A stretch of DNA of 7,149 bases from Sphingomonas sp. CCH10-B3. Its GTDB lineage: Bacteria; Pseudomonadota; Alphaproteobacteria; Sphingomonadales; Sphingomonadaceae. Of this stretch, positions 6,305 through 7,149 are shown in pieces. Location of the stretch: contig NZ_LSIJ01000097.1 of assembly GCF_001556185.1 (NCBI RefSeq), forward strand, positions 1 through 7,149, written 5' to 3'. The notes under the pieces were generated by a model. That model saw only the letters and a program-made list of their open reading frames with translations. It ran no database searches and had not been told where the DNA came from. Numbering within the stretch: position 1 is the stretch's first letter; every line of letters begins with the position of its first letter. Both the position numbers and the translations under genes were made by a program.

Positions 6305-6381
6305 CTTACGATCGCGCTGAGGCTTCAGCAGTGGGGATAGGCGTTCGCAGCGACGTAAGGATCGTCTCCTGTTAGGGCGAT
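6305..6381 (+). promoter_or_regulatory. Possible structured 5' leader of corA
   Basis: Three helices can be drawn next to each other. P1 pairs CTTACG-AT-CGC (6305-6315) with GCG-A-CGTAAG (6350-6359), nine base pairs around a 2x1 internal loop. P2, GCTGA-GGCT-TCAGC (6316-6329), starts directly after the 5' strand of P1. P3, ATCGTC...GGCGAT (6361-6381, one G-U pair), follows one base after P1. The corA start lies 26 bases downstream. CorA genes are controlled by leader RNAs in some bacteria, but this does not match a riboswitch class I can name. Chance pairing in GC-rich DNA remains possible, and the transcription start is unknown. Confidence 0.35.
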
Positions 6382-6396
6382 TGTCTATCAATGTTT

Positions 6397-6402
6397 AGAG
6401 GG
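6397..6402 (+). promoter_or_regulatory. Ribosome binding site of corA
   Basis: AGAGGG stands five bases before ATG 6408, a reasonable Shine-Dalgarno sequence and spacing. It supports this start. Confidence 0.5.
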
Positions 6403-6407
6403 TCCTG

Positions 6408-7149
6408 ATGAGCGTTGTTGCCGCTTCCCTTTATCGCCACGGCCAGCGGGTCCGGTCGCTTTCGATCGACGAGCCGACATTTTGTTCGGACGACAAGGCG
6501 GAGTTCGTCTGGATCGGCCTGCTGGAGCCGTCCGAGGAGGAGCTTCGGAAGCTCCAGGAGCACTACGGCCTTCACCCGCTTGCGGTTGAGGATGCTCTGA
6601 AAGCCCACCAGCATCCGAAGGTCGATGTCTACGGCGATCAGCTGTTCGTGGTCGCGCTGACTGCCCGGCTTGAGGATCAGGTTATCGCCTACGGTGAAAC
6701 CGCGATATTCGTGGGTCCCAGTCATGTCATCACCGTGCGGCATGGATCGGCACGCTCGCACAGCACGCTGCGCGGCCAGCTTGAGGCGGCGCCGTCACTA
6801 CTCGCGCATGGTGTCGACTATGTTCTGCACGCCATTATCGACTTCATCGTCGATGGCTATCTGCCGATCGGGGAGGCCATCGAGGAGGAAGTCGTCATAA
6901 TGGAGCAACGGGCGCTTGACGCTTTCCTGGCCCGGGAGGAAATCAGTCGCATCTTCAATCTACGACGTGAGCTGATGCGGTTCCAACGGGTCCTTGGCCC
7001 CATGGGCGAGGTAGCGAACAAACTCACCCACCCTGACATGCCTTGCATCGACCGGGAGGTAATCCCGTATTTCCGAGATGTGCTAGACCATATTGAGGGC
7101 ATAGCGTGGGAGGTACGCCAAGCAACGCTAAGGACGAACAATACCGGAA
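6408..7149 (+). CDS. corA: CorA-family magnesium/cobalt transporter, 3' end outside window
   Basis: CorA proteins form pentameric channels for Mg2+ and other divalent ions in the inner membrane. The window holds 247 codons without a stop, of about 320 expected. Visible features are the N-terminal alpha/beta cytoplasmic domain, including FVWIGLLEPSEEEL (about residues 34-47) and HPLAVEDALKAHQHPKVDVY (56-75), a hallmark of the family. A beta strand FVGPSHVITVRHG (102-114) and the long stalk helix region with EEISRIFNLRRELMRFQRVL (about 177-196) follow. The two transmembrane helices and the GMN motif would lie beyond the right edge, so activity cannot be judged. The start has a ribosome site at 6397-6402 and the protein begins MSVVAASLYRHG. 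Codon use is less GC-biased than in the tra genes, which suggests a different origin. It may be a host gene flanking the element. Confidence 0.85.
   Translation, partial: MSVVAASLYRHGQRVRSLSIDEPTFCSDDKAEFVWIGLLEPSEEELRKLQEHYGLHPLAVEDALKAHQHPKVDVYGDQLFVVALTARLEDQVIAYGETAIFVGPSHVITVRHGSARSHSTLRGQLEAAPSLLAHGVDYVLHAIIDFIVDGYLPIGEAIEEEVVIMEQRALDAFLAREEISRIFNLRRELMRFQRVLGPMGEVANKLTHPDMPCIDREVIPYFRDVLDHIEGIAWEVRQATLRTNNTG

Larger units (their letters stand above)
5853..6407. other. 555-bp region between the transfer module and corA
   Basis: No confident gene is present. The left part is crossed by one doubtful minus-strand ORF (5868-6269). An inverted repeat CTGCCC (6146-6151) / GGGCAG (6175-6180) encloses GTTG-GTTAG-CAAC (6152-6164). 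The right part, 6305-6381, has several adjacent inverted repeats before corA. No tRNA gene, integrase, classical attachment site or hairpin-plus-T-run terminator was found. The GC-rich tra coding ends at 5852, so this is a plausible junction of two DNA segments. Confidence 0.5.

Noticed and set aside
1..7149. CRISPR array or other spaced direct repeats
   Set aside because: Reading through the window by eye showed no regularly spaced repeat units.

Overview
The window looks like part of an alphaproteobacterial, probably sphingomonad, accessory region. The reasons are the very GC-rich coding, the Ti-plasmid-type arrangement of DNA-transfer genes, and a DUF6118-like gene directly behind a TraA relaxase gene, a pairing I remember from sphingomonad plasmids and integrative elements. 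The assignment rests on protein recognition and layout, not on a search.

Layout from left to right. Positions 18-55 are a 38-bp terminal inverted repeat of a Tn3-family transposon, with its GGGG outer end facing right, so the transposon body lies off the left edge. It has cut off the 3' end of a minus-strand operon reading, in transcription order, traC-like (2028-1720), traD-like (1823-1458), a small gene with VbhA-like features (1461-1171) and traG, the VirD4-type coupling-protein gene (1164 down to 56). Only about 369 native TraG residues remain. A 173-bp divergent intergenic region (2029-2201) holds inverted repeats and a nic-like sequence and is the best oriT candidate. On the plus strand, traA (2202-5117) encodes an apparently intact 971-residue MobQ relaxase-helicase with a BID-like C-terminus. 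It is followed after 3 bases by a DUF6118-like membrane protein gene (5121-5852).

The conjugation genes end at 5852. The next 555 bases contain one doubtful minus-strand membrane-protein ORF and a set of adjacent inverted repeats that could fold as a leader RNA. A 3'-incomplete corA-type ion-transporter gene then starts at 6408 and runs off the right edge. Its coding looks less GC-biased than the tra genes, so the mobile module may end between 5852 and 6408.

How the parts would work together: TraA, helped by the small TraC/TraD-like proteins, would nick oriT, unwind the strand and be delivered to a type IV secretion channel through TraG, with the BID-like tail as the secretion signal. Processing genes look intact but the coupling protein is broken, so self-transfer would need a coupling protein supplied in trans. 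The most interesting points are the transposon end that disrupts traG and supplies its stop codon, a possible orphan Fic-antitoxin-like gene inside the tra operon, the oriT candidate, and the possible structured leader before corA.
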